Positions 1 through 10,855 are shown, counted from the first letter of the stretch. The stretch is DNA of 64,000 nt from Chloroflexus aurantiacus J-10-fl (GCF_000018865.1 NC_010175.1:3100001-3164000), one strand, 5' to 3'. The notes: a model not told the origin generated them from the letters alone. Numbers and translations are program-made.

Positions 1-873
<873 letters not shown>

Positions 874-876
<3 letters not shown>

Positions 877-1151
877 AACTTATTTCATAAAAAGTTGTAC
901 TGTCGCGCTCGAATAACCATCTCCGGTACCATCACGTGCTGGATTGGTTGCCTTGCTCGCTCCTCATCCGCGTGTGGCGTCGTTTGGAGTGCGGCAGCCA
1001 TGCTGCCGCGCCAGCCGTACACACGATCTGGCGCGTGTAACGTCGTTGACCCGGCTGGTCACGCGGAGGCCAGGTGTGCTCGTCACGAACATGGAATCGA
1101 GCGGCAATGAAGAAGATACCTTCTCGTAGATGTTTTTTGAAATAGGTTCTA
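874..1151 (+). mobile_element. MITE-A copy 1 (short form)
   Basis: A 278-bp non-coding element bounded by imperfect inverted repeats: left TAGAACTTATTTCATAAAA, right TTTTTTGAAATAGGTTCTA. The outer TA on each side fits a TA target duplication, as made by IS630/Tc1-type transposases. It carries an internal palindrome (GCGGCAGCCATGCTGCCGC). Nearly full-length relatives lie at 41963-42236 and 56932-57282. Like the 41963 copy it lacks about 75 bp present in the longest copy. No transposase is encoded here, so the element is non-autonomous. The family name is mine. Confidence 0.75.
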
Positions 1152-1290
1152 ACCTCTCTGTCATGTCTGGCCGCCGGGACTGGTACAGCCTGCCTGATTG
1201 CGCACCCGGCTGGACGCGACGGTCATTTGTCTTCATCAACTTGCAAAGATATGCTGACCAGTGTTGACAGATATGCTGTCGAATTTCACC

Positions 1291-1572
1291 TCATTCGCCG
1301 GGTTCTTCCCGTTTTAGATGATCTCCCCGGCGCAAACGGGCTAATTTGGCCTGGATGCGCCGACGAGCAGCATCGGTTGCTTCCGGGTCGAGTTCAATCG
1401 CGGTTATTTGATCCGCTAGCCATTGAATGCGCAGCCAGTCGCCTTCACGGGCATTTGGCGGGAGCATGGTGCGCATCACATCGTGCGGTCGCTGGGTTTG
1501 ACCGATCAGGATCACTGCGTATTCACCTTCAAAGCGATCAATGACGCCCTGCTCATACCGAACCTCTTCCAT
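1291..1572 (-). CDS. DUF3006 domain protein
   Basis: Protein of 93 residues matching the DUF3006 family, which is usually encoded beside ComEC-like metallo-beta-lactamase proteins and has no proven function. It begins with a small beta-rich domain (residues about 5-70, including GVIDRFEGEYAVIL) and ends in a basic, charged helix. The ATG follows AAAGGA at suitable spacing. It lies 20 bp downstream of the metallo-beta-lactamase gene on the same strand, so the two are probably cotranscribed and act together. Confidence 0.75.
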   Translation of the reverse strand: MEEVRYEQGVIDRFEGEYAVILIGQTQRPHDVMRTMLPPNAREGDWLRIQWLADQITAIELDPEATDAARRRIQAKLARLRRGDHLKREEPGE

Positions 1573-1592
1573 ACCGCAGTTCCTTTCATGTT

Positions 1593-2912
1593 TTAAGGGA
1601 GGCTTTCACAGGCAATTCCATCGTCGTCACCGTCTAACCGGTGTGGATCGCGGGCCGGACCGCCGTTGGCGAGGAAAAATGCCTGGGCTTCGGCCTGGGT
1701 CGCAAAATTTCTGCAATCACGATCACCCTGGGTCGTGTTGTTGGATGAAGGAGCAGTACCGGGCATTTCCGGTGCAGCAGTCGGTGGCCGATCATACCCG
1801 GTTTGAATCTGGTAGTCAACGCCGTCGGTGACAATAACGATAGTGCCGTGTTCATCCGTGCCGTACACTTCGGCCCCTATTTGCTGCAGGGCTTGAATGG
1901 TTTCGCGGTGTGGATGACCGTAATTGTTGTCGCGTCCAGCCGAGTAGACGGCAATCCTCGGCTGGACTGCCGCCAGAAACCCGGCTGTTGAAGAGGTGCG
2001 CGATCCGTGATGAGCGACCTTCAGAATAGTGGCGTTGAGACGCTCACGCACTGTTGATAGCATGTCCAGCTCGGCAGCCGCCTCCACATCGCCGGTGAAG
2101 AGAAACGAGACATTCCCGTAAGCCAGGCGCAGCACGACCGAGGTGTTGTTGAGATCGTCGGCATCGGGATTGCTGTGCAGCACCTCAAAGCTTAACCGAC
2201 CCAGCGGAATGGTATCACCGCGCTGCACTTCATAATACGGAACCCTTGCCGCATCAATCGCATCGAGGAGCTGTTCGTAGGTGCCGGTGGTATGGGTTGC
2301 GCCGGAAGTCCAGAACCCTTTGACCGGCAACGCTCTCAGCACTTCAACCAGCCCGCCAATGTGGTCGGCGTGCGGATGCGAGGCTACCATCACGTCAATC
2401 TGGCTGATCCCCTGCTCACGGAGATAGGCAAGTGCCAGGCCGTTGTCGTATCCACCATCGATCAGCGCCGTTTTCCCCTCTGGGGTGCGGATCAGAATGC
2501 TGTCTCCCTGACCAACATCAATCACATGCACTTCCAGGGGTTGCTCCCCGGCGATAATGGGTTCCGCGACGGTTACGGTCGGCGCAGCCGATGGAACCTG
2601 CGTGGCTGTTGGGGTTGGTGGTCGTGTGGTTGGAGTATCATTACCTGTCGTGCCGACAGATTGTTGCCGCTCTTGATCAGCCGTACCTGATGTTACGGCC
2701 CGGTCTGGCAAGAGAGCGTTGAGAGCGCCGCAGATCAGAATGAGTCCGATCACGCCAATCACCAGACCACCACAGCTCAGCCGGAAACGCGATCTGGCAG
2801 GACGTTGCCGTGGTGTGGCTGGACGACGAAGGTCTCTTCCGCACATGCTACAGAATCTGGCCGATGATCGTAGCATTGCACCACAGAAAGGGCACGTAGT
2901 CTGACGGGGCAT
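1593..2912 (-). CDS. Membrane-anchored ComEC-like metallo-beta-lactamase protein with zinc ribbon and excalibur domains
   Basis: Predicted extracytoplasmic metal-dependent hydrolase of about 439 residues. From the N-terminus it has a CxxC...CxxC zinc ribbon (CPFCGAMLRSSARFCSMC), one membrane segment at about residues 48-68, a Pro/Thr-rich linker, a metallo-beta-lactamase domain with the metal motif ASHPHADHIGG, and a C-terminal excalibur-type calcium-binding motif with a DxDxDG-like loop. The catalytic domain resembles the C-terminal domain of ComEC, so a phosphodiester substrate is plausible but not shown. The start at 2912 is preferred to the GTG nine codons upstream because GGGAG sits just before it. 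The DUF3006 gene follows directly. Confidence 0.8.
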   Translation of the reverse strand: MPRQTTCPFCGAMLRSSARFCSMCGRDLRRPATPRQRPARSRFRLSCGGLVIGVIGLILICGALNALLPDRAVTSGTADQERQQSVGTTGNDTPTTRPPTPTATQVPSAAPTVTVAEPIIAGEQPLEVHVIDVGQGDSILIRTPEGKTALIDGGYDNGLALAYLREQGISQIDVMVASHPHADHIGGLVEVLRALPVKGFWTSGATHTTGTYEQLLDAIDAARVPYYEVQRGDTIPLGRLSFEVLHSNPDADDLNNTSVVLRLAYGNVSFLFTGDVEAAAELDMLSTVRERLNATILKVAHHGSRTSSTAGFLAAVQPRIAVYSAGRDNNYGHPHRETIQALQQIGAEVYGTDEHGTIVIVTDGVDYQIQTGYDRPPTAAPEMPGTAPSSNNTTQGDRDCRNFATQAEAQAFFLANGGPARDPHRLDGDDDGIACESLP

Positions 2913-3082
2913 CGTTATCTCCCTTTCATTGACGATCACTCTGACGTAGCACAGGTGTTAGCCGGGACTGTGCAGGTCGCACATACTGGATCACCTGGTC
3001 ACAACGGAATGCGTATGAGTGCCGCATACCGGTGGGAGCGATCAGGAGGTCAGGTGTACCATGCGACCGGAACAGAGTACGG

Positions 3083-3310
3083 TAGAACGTATCTCATAAA
3101 GCTGTGCTGTCGTGCTACCAGACAAGCGCACAGCTTCATGCACTTGCCAATCACCAACGACAACATATCATGCTCCCAGGCTGCCGTATGGAAGCGAGCA
3201 GGGATGACAACCATCTCCAGTGGAATCATTCACCGGCTTGCTTGCCTTGCCCGCTCGTCATGCGCGTGTCGCATCGTTTTGGAGAGTGAGGCAGCCACGC
3301 TGACGCATCA
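3083..3310 (+). repeat. MITE-A fragment, left end intact
   Basis: Within the 560-bp non-coding gap 2913-3472. The left end (TAGAACGTATCTCATAAAGC) and the long-form internal segment match MITE-A, and similarity continues through the TTTGGAGAGTG..GGCAGCC core. The right inverted repeat is missing, so this is a decayed copy. The rest of the gap holds the upstream region of the alcohol dehydrogenase gene, where I see no clear promoter. Confidence 0.6.
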
Positions 3311-3472
3311 ATAGAATCATCACACCCGCACTCCAAACGACGTGATCCGTGCAGTACTGTAAAGCGAAATGCATGCACGCTGCACGGATGAACGCGATGA
3401 CCTTAGTTATACTGCAATCATGTATGACCGATCAACATCCCGGTTAATTCAGTTCTCTTCTGGAGGCACGCC

Positions 3473-4459
3473 ATGCGCGCAATGGTCTTCACCGCACCTG
3501 GTCAACCGCTCGAATACCGTGATCTTCCGGTGCCAACACCACAGCCCGAAGAGGTCTTGATTCGGGTTGAGGCGTGTGCTGTCTGTCGTACCGATCTTCA
3601 TATTATCGATGGGGAATTACCAGCGCCGAACCTGCCACTTGTTCCAGGTCATCAAATTGTCGGTACTATCGAGCGTCTCGGCGAGCGGGTCACACGCTGG
3701 ACGGTTGGGCAACGGGTTGGGGTGCCCTGGCTGGGCTGGACGTGTGGCGAGTGCCGTTTTTGCCGTGATGGGCGCGAAAATCTTTGCGATCAGGCGCAGT
3801 TTACCGGCTATACCCGACCCGGCGGCTTTGCCGAATATACCGTTGCCGATCAACGTTTCTGCTTTGCTCTACCCACCGACTACGACGCAACCGCAGTTGC
3901 ACCGTTGCTCTGCGCTGGTCTGATCGGATATCGGGCACTCCGCCTGGCCGGTACTGGCGAGCGACTGGGTATCTACGGCTTCGGTGCCGCAGCACACCTG
4001 ATGACGCAGGTTGCACGCTGGCAGGGTCGCGAAGTCTTCGCCTTCACCCGTCCCGGTGATACTGAAGGGCAACGTTTTGCCCGCGAATTAGGCGCAGTCT
4101 GGGCCGGCAGTTCAACCGAGCTGCCGCCGGTGCCACTCGATGCCGCAATCATCTTTGCCCCGGTAGGCGATCTCGTTCCGTATGCGTTACGTGCCGTCGA
4201 GAAAGGGGGCGTTGTCGTCTGTGGCGGCATTCATATGAGCCAGATTCCTGCCTTCGCCTACGAATTGCTGTGGGGCGAGCGCGTATTGCGCTCGGTCGCC
4301 AACCTAACCCGTGAGGACGGCGAGGCATTCCTGCAGATCGCGCCACAAATCCCGGTGCGGACAACCGTCCAGACCTTTCCACTCACCGAACTGAACACAG
4401 CCCTGAACGCACTCCGCCAGGGGAAGTTACAGGGTGCCGCCGTGATCCAGATTTCGTAA
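3473..4459 (+). CDS. Zinc-dependent alcohol dehydrogenase family protein (MDR)
   Basis: Medium-chain dehydrogenase/reductase of 328 residues that should oxidise an alcohol or reduce an aldehyde with NAD(P). The N-terminal half has the catalytic-zinc Cys (ACAVCRTDLH) and GHQIVGTIERLGERV, then four structural-zinc cysteines (CGECRFCRDGRENLC). The Rossmann part carries GIYGFGAAAH. It resembles the subfamily of short zinc alcohol dehydrogenases with an incomplete GxGxxG loop. The ATG has GGAGG upstream (tctggaggcacgccATG). It stands alone between repeat-rich gaps, so its pathway is not indicated. Confidence 0.85.
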   Translation: MRAMVFTAPGQPLEYRDLPVPTPQPEEVLIRVEACAVCRTDLHIIDGELPAPNLPLVPGHQIVGTIERLGERVTRWTVGQRVGVPWLGWTCGECRFCRDGRENLCDQAQFTGYTRPGGFAEYTVADQRFCFALPTDYDATAVAPLLCAGLIGYRALRLAGTGERLGIYGFGAAAHLMTQVARWQGREVFAFTRPGDTEGQRFARELGAVWAGSSTELPPVPLDAAIIFAPVGDLVPYALRAVEKGGVVVCGGIHMSQIPAFAYELLWGERVLRSVANLTREDGEAFLQIAPQIPVRTTVQTFPLTELNTALNALRQGKLQGAAVIQIS

Positions 4460-5079
4460 GGGGTGGGGCGATCAGGTGAATGGTTGCGTAGAATCTATCT
4501 TCGCAGACGACAGGGGAGCGCATTGGATGAGAACCCTGCCGGGTATGCTATATCTACATCGGTTCACGAGCAATCATCACTTGTGATTGCACCATCACGC
4601 CAGTGGCAATCTGATGTGGATACAGAAGCGCATAGTTTGGAGTGGGTGGCCACGCTTCCGTATCCTCCGTGCGCACAGGCAGATGTGGGTCGCAGCGCGG
4701 ACTCGTACCGGTAATTATCCCTGGTGAGGATGTACGAGCGCGGGCCAGACGTTCGTCTTGCCGGGAACGTCCAGATCATCACTGACAACACAGCAAAGCG
4801 TCGTAAAGGAGCGCGGCCAACCAATGAGGATTGATACCCTCGGCGATGATGATCTGCTCCGTCCCAACACATCACTGCCGAAAGGGGTGTGCCGGTCTAT
4901 CAGTTGCCGGTGGATAGCAGAAGGCTGGACACGGGTCGTATGGTTGGGAGTACGAAAGCCATGCTTCCGCACACACCATAGCCCACTATGCGCTCACCAG
5001 TGTATCGCGGGCCACATCCCGGTGTGGTGCAAAAGAATGCCCCTGTTCCAGGCATAGTCAGGAACAGAGGCTTATCAGA
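4460..5079. other. Non-coding gap with two decayed palindromic repeats
   Basis: No convincing gene. Two stretches near 4636-4660 and 4943-4972 look like eroded copies of the TTTGGAGTGCGGCAGCC core found in MITE-A and elsewhere in the window. Otherwise I see no promoter, RNA or terminator I can support. Confidence 0.4.
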
Positions 5080-5289
5080 TCAGGCATTGGTACGCCGTAC
5101 CCATTCTAACATGCGCTGCCACCACGTCCGCTCGCGGTTCGACCGCTTCGCCACACGCTCTAGTTGCTCACGTTCGGCATCGCGGTTCGACCGCTTTGCC
5201 ATACGAATTAATCGCTCACGTTCGGCATTACGGATCAGATCACGTTGGTGGATTTCAGCCGCAGCCAATTCTAACCAGGTATCTCCCAT
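5080..5289 (-). CDS. Small charged protein with internal repeat
   Basis: Hypothetical protein of 69 residues with no recognised family. The middle contains two similar 18-residue units (ERERLIRMAKRSNRD and EREQLERVAKRSNRE), so it should be largely a basic, amphipathic helix, ending in a Trp-rich segment (WWQRMLEWVRR). The start is supported by GAGGAGGGT six to seven bases before the ATG. It is flanked by repeats on both sides and has no operon partner. Confidence 0.6.
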   Translation of the reverse strand: MGDTWLELAAAEIHQRDLIRNAERERLIRMAKRSNRDAEREQLERVAKRSNRERTWWQRMLEWVRRTNA

Positions 5290-5599
5290 AGGTACCCTCC
5301 TCGATTATTGGGTAACGAACTGACGCCATTGTCGTTCGTTGGATGAAAGGCACGTTCGGTACCTCACATCAGAACTAAGCATAGCCAATGAAAGAGGGTT
5401 TGTGCAAAAAAGAACAATCACGGTTGGTTGTTAGTTGACTACCGGAGTGTCAGTTCAGTTTGCGATCACGTTGCAGGAGGCATACCGTGATCTAACATCT
5501 GGTGCAATAGCGGTCATAACATGCAATGATCACCATGACACCACACCTGAGCGTTGTACTGCTATGCGCACGCCGGAGGCGCGTCCTGAGCGCACGCCT

Positions 5600-6180
5600 C
5601 CGGCGCGTTCCCACCGGAAACCGCACATCGTGCCTGCTTCCAGCGTAGTATCGCCCCCTGAACCAGTGTGTAACAGCGGGAGTCGTCCTGGCCTGGCGGT
5701 TCCTGCCCCCAGCAGGGGCGGCGAGGGTGGGGCATGTCTATCCGCTCTGGAAGCGCGCGTCTCCAGCTCATCCTGGGAGCGCGTCTCCGGCGCGCTCCCA
5801 CCGGAAACCGCACATCGTGCCTGCTTCCAGCGTAGTATCGTCCCCTGAACCAGTGTGTAACAGCGGGAGTCATCCTGGCCTGGCGGTTCCCGCCCCCAGC
5901 GGGGGCGGGTGAGGGTGGGGGCGTTTCTGTCCGCCCTGGGAGCGCACGCCTCCGGCGCACTACGTAAACCGCAATCGTGCCTGCTTCCAGCGTAGTATCG
6001 CCCCCTGAACCAGTGTGTAACAGCGGGAGTCATCCTGGCCTGGCAGTTCCCGCCCCCAGCGGGGGCGGGTGAGGGTGGGGGCGTGTCTGTCCGCTCTGGA
6101 AGCGCGCGCGCCGCCGACGCGCTACTGATACCGCACATCGTGCCTGCTTCCAACGAGGTACCATCCCCTGAACCAACGCA
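5600..6180. repeat. GC-rich tandem repeat array 1
   Basis: Four imperfect units with starts near 5621, 5808, 5969 and 6131 (spacing about 160-187 bp). Each contains CCGCACATCGTGCCTGCTTC, a segment GAACCAGTGTGTAACAGCGG, the palindrome GCCCCCAGCGGGGGC and a G-run motif (G5-C-G3-TGA-G3-T-G4/5) at 5901-5921 and 6061-6081. The open frames through this region are by-products of the repeats. Related arrays occur at 34410-34800 and 57340-58520. Confidence 0.75.
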
Positions 6181-6218
6181 CGATAGCGAGAGCCATTCCA
6201 CCCTCCAGCAGGGGCGGG

Positions 6219-6470
6219 CTATGCATTACCCACAACTGGTGTCAACCACGTGCGTATCAGCGGGGATGATCGCCATAGGTGCTGTTGTGGGCGACTGGTC
6301 AGGTGACAGTGCGCCGCTCCAGCCGTGCCGGCACGTGCTGGATGAATTGCTTTACCCGTTCGTCATACGTGTGTCGCGCGGTGTGGAGTGCGGCAGCCAT
6401 GCTGCCGCGCCAGCCACGCTCACGATCCAGCGCGGATTGCAGCGGACTCCCGTGCCGGTACGTGACTCTG
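6219..6470 (+). repeat. Repeat core shared with 58631-58905
   Basis: About 250 bp that closely match 58631-58905, including GTGTCAACCACGTGCGTATC, and then the MITE-A-type core GTGCGGCAGCCATGCTGCCG. No terminal repeats of MITE-A are present. It is non-coding. Confidence 0.55.
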
Positions 6471-6545
6471 ATGATGGGGATGGCTGAACGCAGGCCGGCA
6501 GCCTGCCCCACAGCGTACTCGTGCCGGTGGTGTGTAGAGGCGGGT

Positions 6546-6580
6546 TCCGGAGGGGCGGGTTGAGAACCCGCCCCTCCGGA
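6546..6580. repeat. Perfect 16-bp inverted repeat
   Basis: TCCGGAGGGGCGGGTT, loop GAG, then its exact complement. There is no U-run on either side, and no gene ends here, so it is not a normal terminator. It lies in the repeat-rich gap between the small protein at 5289 and rhaB. Confidence 0.6.
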
Positions 6581-7213
6581 CGGTATCTGTACCGTTCACC
6601 TGACCATCCAAGGGATGCGGTGAATAGGAATGAATAGGAATGTCTTGCATCGCGTGCAGTGGATAGTTGTTCAGATGTGATTGCAGCCGCTACGCTTCCC
6701 GCTTTCGCGCGGCACTATGCCTTACCCATACCCGGGTTGACCTTACTTCGCTCATGTGCAGCGCCTATCTCATTGTGCGCGATCCTGGTCACTATCGCGT
6801 TGCATCGCTGTCGCGTGGGTCTCACGTCACGAATGGGAAGCGGATGGTCGCAGTGGTAGCGGCGGTAGCCAGTGTATTAGACCGTGGGGTAGGCTGGAAG
6901 CCTGCCAGCGGTAGAGATGATGCCTGCACGCAGGCTGGAAGCCTGCGCCACAGGGAGCGCTGGCAGCCCGCCCTAACGCAGCGTGACATGTGGGTAATGT
7001 ATAGGCGGGGGCGGGTGAGGGTGGGGGCGTGTTACAGCACACCGCACGGTGCTGCCGGATCGGCAGACGCAGGGAGAGCCAGTAGCATACGTTTCCAGGC
7101 GTGGCGGAACACAACGTACACCACTTCCCCGCACCTCTGCTCTTCCCGTGGCCGAGGTGCGGGCGCGCGGTGGCTTCACCTGTTCCTCATTCGGTCACCG
7201 CGCCACCCAATCC
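6581..7213. other. Repeat-rich non-coding gap downstream of rhaB
   Basis: Contains repeated GGCTGGAAGCCTGC motifs (about 6891-6960), and another G-run motif of the array type at about 7004-7027. I see no gene and no clear terminator for the rhamnose operon, which ends at 7214. Confidence 0.45.
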
Positions 7214-8650
7214 TCACATCAACACCCCCGGCCGGTATGTAGTCTGGCTGACCGACGCCGCAGCAACCTGCCGTGCCGTCGCCAGATCAGGCAGATACCC
7301 CATCGCTATCGCCTGCACCAGAATGTTGCCCAGGGCCGTGCCTTCGGTTGGCCCGGCAACTACCGGTCGCCGGCACAGATCGGCCGTTAACTGGCAGAGG
7401 AGCGTGTTCTGACTGCCGCCACCAACAATCCGTACCGTCGTGATCGGTTGACCGGTGAGATCGGCCAGCGCATCAATGACCTCTCGGTAACGTAACGCCA
7501 GGCTATCGAGGCAGCAGCGGGCAATCTCGCCTACCGTCTCTGGTACGGGCTGACCATTGCGTCGGCAGTATTCGCGGATGCGGGCCGGCATGTCGCCAAC
7601 GGCCAGGAATTCTGGCGCGTCGGGGTCGATATATGAACGTCCTGCTGGTGCAGCAGCAGCCTGCGCGATGATCGCATCCCAACTCAGGTTCAGGCCATCG
7701 GCCTGCCAGCAGCGCTGACACTCTTGCAAGAGCCATAATCCGCTGACATTTTTGAGCAGGCGAATCGTTCCATACACGCCACCTTCGTTCGTCACGTTCA
7801 GGCGGCGGGCAGCTTCATTGATCAGTGGTTCGCTGCGCTCCACCCCTACCAGGCTCCACGTCCCACTACTGATGTAGGCGCTCTGGGCATCAAGGTGAGG
7901 TACGGCAGCAACGGCACTGGCGGTGTCGTGCGTGCCGACCGCCACCACCGTAACGTTGCCCGGCAGTCCGAGCGCTTCACGCAGTTCGGGCACGAGAGGG
8001 CCAAGCGGCGTTCCCGGCATAACCAGTGGTGGTAGCAAGTGAGTTGGGATGCCCAACCGCTCCAGGAGATCGGTTGCCCATACCCGTCGTCGGGCATCGA
8101 GGAACATGGTCGTTGACGCATTGGTATACTCGGCGACCCGTTTCCCGGTCAGCCAGTAGTGAAAGAGATCGGGTATAAGCAACATCGTGGCTGCTCGCGG
8201 CAAGCGGTCACCCTGCCGTTCGGCGTACAACTGGTAGAGGGTGTTGAAAGGGAGCCGTTGCAGCCCGGTACGCTCATATAGTTCGGTCGGCGGGATAATC
8301 GCATCAACTCGCTCGGCCATGCCTTCATTGCGAGCATCGCGGTAGGCGAAGGGATCACCGATGAGATTACCCGCTTCATCAATCAGGCCGTAATCGACTG
8401 CCCAGGTGTCGATCCCAATGCTGGCTAACCGGCTTGATTGCTCGTGACGGGCGTAGGTACGCAGTCCGTGCTGCACCTCGTGCCAGAGTCGATTGACATC
8501 CCAAAACAGATGACCGTCACGCTCGATCATCCCATTCGGAAAGCGATGGATCTCCTCCAGGGTGAAGCGTGTGCCGTCCCAACGCCCTAGAATGACGCGC
8601 CCGCTCGAAGCACCGATGTCAATCGCAATAAAATGTGCCAGTTCTGTCAT
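7214..8650 (-). CDS. rhaB: Rhamnulokinase
   Basis: FGGY-family sugar kinase of 478 residues that phosphorylates L-rhamnulose to L-rhamnulose 1-phosphate with ATP. The N-terminal phosphate-binding loop has the rhamnulokinase signature IDIGASSGRVILGRWDG, followed by WAVDYGL and the central GTHDTASAVAAVP, and a late GGGSQN motif. Length is normal for the family. It is the last gene of the minus-strand rhamnose unit, 12 bp after the aldolase/dehydrogenase gene, which makes the assignment firm. Confidence 0.95.
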   Translation of the reverse strand: MTELAHFIAIDIGASSGRVILGRWDGTRFTLEEIHRFPNGMIERDGHLFWDVNRLWHEVQHGLRTYARHEQSSRLASIGIDTWAVDYGLIDEAGNLIGDPFAYRDARNEGMAERVDAIIPPTELYERTGLQRLPFNTLYQLYAERQGDRLPRAATMLLIPDLFHYWLTGKRVAEYTNASTTMFLDARRRVWATDLLERLGIPTHLLPPLVMPGTPLGPLVPELREALGLPGNVTVVAVGTHDTASAVAAVPHLDAQSAYISSGTWSLVGVERSEPLINEAARRLNVTNEGGVYGTIRLLKNVSGLWLLQECQRCWQADGLNLSWDAIIAQAAAAPAGRSYIDPDAPEFLAVGDMPARIREYCRRNGQPVPETVGEIARCCLDSLALRYREVIDALADLTGQPITTVRIVGGGSQNTLLCQLTADLCRRPVVAGPTEGTALGNILVQAIAMGYLPDLATARQVAAASVSQTTYRPGVLM

Positions 8651-8662
8651 GGTGTTGCCCCC

Positions 8663-10855
8663 TCAACGCAGGAAGGCTTCGTGGAGTCCGCCGTCAACCG
8701 TGATGATCTGGCCGGTTGTCTGACTCAGCCGCTGGCTCAGGAGCAGGAAAAAGGCTTCGGCCTGGTCGGCTGGCGTGATTGGGCGCTTGAGCAGTGAGCG
8801 TTCAGCGTAGAAACGGGCCAGTTTGTCGGTGAGCACGTCGGTCGGTTCGTCGGCAGTGAACGGAATCCCGTATTTGGTCAATGACGCGATCACCCGCTCA
8901 CGCGGAAACATGCCGCTTCCTTGCACGACAGTCGCCGGGGCTACACCGTTGACCCTCACCAGCGGTGCCAGTTCGATAGCCAGTTCACGGATCAGATGAT
9001 TGGCTGCGGCTTTGCTGGTATCGTAGGCGAGCGATCCCTTCTTGGCAACTACTGCATTCACCGATGTTGTCAAGACGAGGTTGGCCGGTAAACCCTGTTT
9101 ACGCCAGATACGGGCAGCTTCATCGGCCACCAGATAGTGACCGGTGACATTGATGGCAAAGGTTAATGCCCATTGTTCGTCGCGAATGCGGCCTTCGCTA
9201 TCGGGAGCGACAAAGATACCGGCAGTCACCGCTACGGCGTCCAGACCGCCGTAGGCCAGTACAACTTGTTCGAGCATTGTCCGCACACTGGTGCGATCCG
9301 TGATGTCGGCCACCAGCCCGATTGCCGGGCCGCAAGCCGAAATATCACTCCCGGCAACCCCAATGCCCATCCCGTGGCGATCAATGATCGCCTGTGCCGT
9401 TGCCTGCGCCGCTGCTCCATCTTTATCCACACAAACGATATGCGCACCCTCGTTAGCCAGCCGTAAAGCCACCTCACGACCGATGCCACTCCCGCCACCG
9501 ACGACAGCTATCACCTGACGGGCCAGCTCCTTCTCCGGCGGCATTCGTCGCAGTTTGGCCTCTTCAAGCTGCCAGTACTCGATATCAAAGGCTTCTTGTA
9601 GCGGTAGTGCAGTGTATTCGTCAATCGCTTCAGCACCGCGCATCACCTCTATCGCTGCCGTATAAAACTCTGCCGTCACCCGCGACTCGCTCTTGTCTTT
9701 GCCCCAGGCGATCATCCCCAGTCCCGGAATGAGAATCACGCTTGGATTCGGATCGCGCATCGGTGGTGAGTCGGGACGGCGGTGGGTTTCGTAGTAGTGG
9801 GTGTAATCGGCGCGATAGCGTTCAAGTCCTACGGCCAGTTTGCGCTGTAAATCGTCGAGCGTTTCCGCCTGGGGATGCCAGTCAATGTAAAGCGGCTTAA
9901 TCTTCGTCCGCAGAAAATGATCAGGACAACTGGTGCCCAATTCGGCCAGGCGAGGTGCATCGACACTATTGACAAAGCGGAGCGTGGTCGCATCGTCCTG
10001 AATGGTGGCGATGAAGCGTCGTTGCTGGCTGATCTGCCCTCGCAGCCAGGGTAAGATGGCCGCCAGAACTGAGCGGCGTTGTTCAAATGGGAGTGCATCA
10101 TAGCGCGCACCACCAAACGTTGCCTCGCCACGATCATGGGCTTCGATGTATCGTGCTGCACGCTCGATCAGATCAAGCGTCCGCTCATAGCATTCCTGAT
10201 CATCATCGGCCCAATTGATCAATCCGTGCCCGCCGAGAATGACCCCCTTCGCCTGCGGATGCTCACGACAAATCTGCTCCAGCTTCAGACCGAGATCAAA
10301 ACCCGGACGTTGCCAAGGCATCCAGATAACCTCATCACCGTAAATCTCGCGCGTCAATCGCTCGCCGTTGCGTGAAGCAGCGATGGCGATCACCGCATTC
10401 GGATGCATGTGATCGACGTGACGGTAGGGAATGAACGCATGGAGCGGTGTATCAATGGATGACGCCCGTGGGTTGAGATTGAAGGTGCAGTGCGGGTAGA
10501 GATCAACCATCGCATCCTCGATGGCAGTCTTCGGGCCGCGAGCCGGATCGCGCAGATACATCGTGCGCAATTCGCGTAATTTGCGTAGTTCGAGTGAAGC
10601 AAAATTGGCGCGGGTGCTGGTGCGCAAATCACCACCTGAACCTTTCACCCACAACACCTCGACCGGCGCTGCCGTGAGTGGATCACGCTCGGTGATCTTA
10701 GCCGATGTGTTTCCGCCGCCGGTATTCGTAATCCGCTGATCACTCCCTAACAGATTCGAGCGGTATACCAGACGTGCTACCGGATCGAGTGTCGCTGCAT
10801 AGGCTGCATCCCACCCATACTTGACATGGCGAAACCGAGTGTTATCTGTGTTCAT
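8663..10855 (-). CDS. rhaEW: Bifunctional rhamnulose-1-phosphate aldolase / L-lactaldehyde dehydrogenase
   Basis: Fusion of about 730 residues. The first ~430 residues are a class II aldolase/adducin domain that splits rhamnulose 1-phosphate into dihydroxyacetone phosphate and lactaldehyde (HGLINW and the His-containing HVDHMHPNAVIA region are likely metal ligands). The last ~260 residues are a short-chain dehydrogenase with the nucleotide loop VVGGGSGIGREVA and catalytic YDTSKAAANH, expected to oxidise lactaldehyde. This fused form is known in Chloroflexi and bacilli. The start at 10855 is chosen because GGGAG precedes it; a longer frame begins 14 codons earlier. Confidence 0.9.
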   Translation of the reverse strand: MNTDNTRFRHVKYGWDAAYAATLDPVARLVYRSNLLGSDQRITNTGGGNTSAKITERDPLTAAPVEVLWVKGSGGDLRTSTRANFASLELRKLRELRTMYLRDPARGPKTAIEDAMVDLYPHCTFNLNPRASSIDTPLHAFIPYRHVDHMHPNAVIAIAASRNGERLTREIYGDEVIWMPWQRPGFDLGLKLEQICREHPQAKGVILGGHGLINWADDDQECYERTLDLIERAARYIEAHDRGEATFGGARYDALPFEQRRSVLAAILPWLRGQISQQRRFIATIQDDATTLRFVNSVDAPRLAELGTSCPDHFLRTKIKPLYIDWHPQAETLDDLQRKLAVGLERYRADYTHYYETHRRPDSPPMRDPNPSVILIPGLGMIAWGKDKSESRVTAEFYTAAIEVMRGAEAIDEYTALPLQEAFDIEYWQLEEAKLRRMPPEKELARQVIAVVGGGSGIGREVALRLANEGAHIVCVDKDGAAAQATAQAIIDRHGMGIGVAGSDISACGPAIGLVADITDRTSVRTMLEQVVLAYGGLDAVAVTAGIFVAPDSEGRIRDEQWALTFAINVTGHYLVADEAARIWRKQGLPANLVLTTSVNAVVAKKGSLAYDTSKAAANHLIRELAIELAPLVRVNGVAPATVVQGSGMFPRERVIASLTKYGIPFTADEPTDVLTDKLARFYAERSLLKRPITPADQAEAFFLLLSQRLSQTTGQIITVDGGLHEAFLR

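Noticed and set aside
5130-5290. tRNA-like GGTTCGA strings
   Set aside because: They lie in the coding sequence of the small repeat protein and no cloverleaf can be drawn.
5530-6201. Long open frames (up to 223 codons) through array 1
   Set aside because: They follow the repeat period, exist on both strands, lack ribosome sites and encode Pro/Arg/Gly-rich low-complexity sequence.
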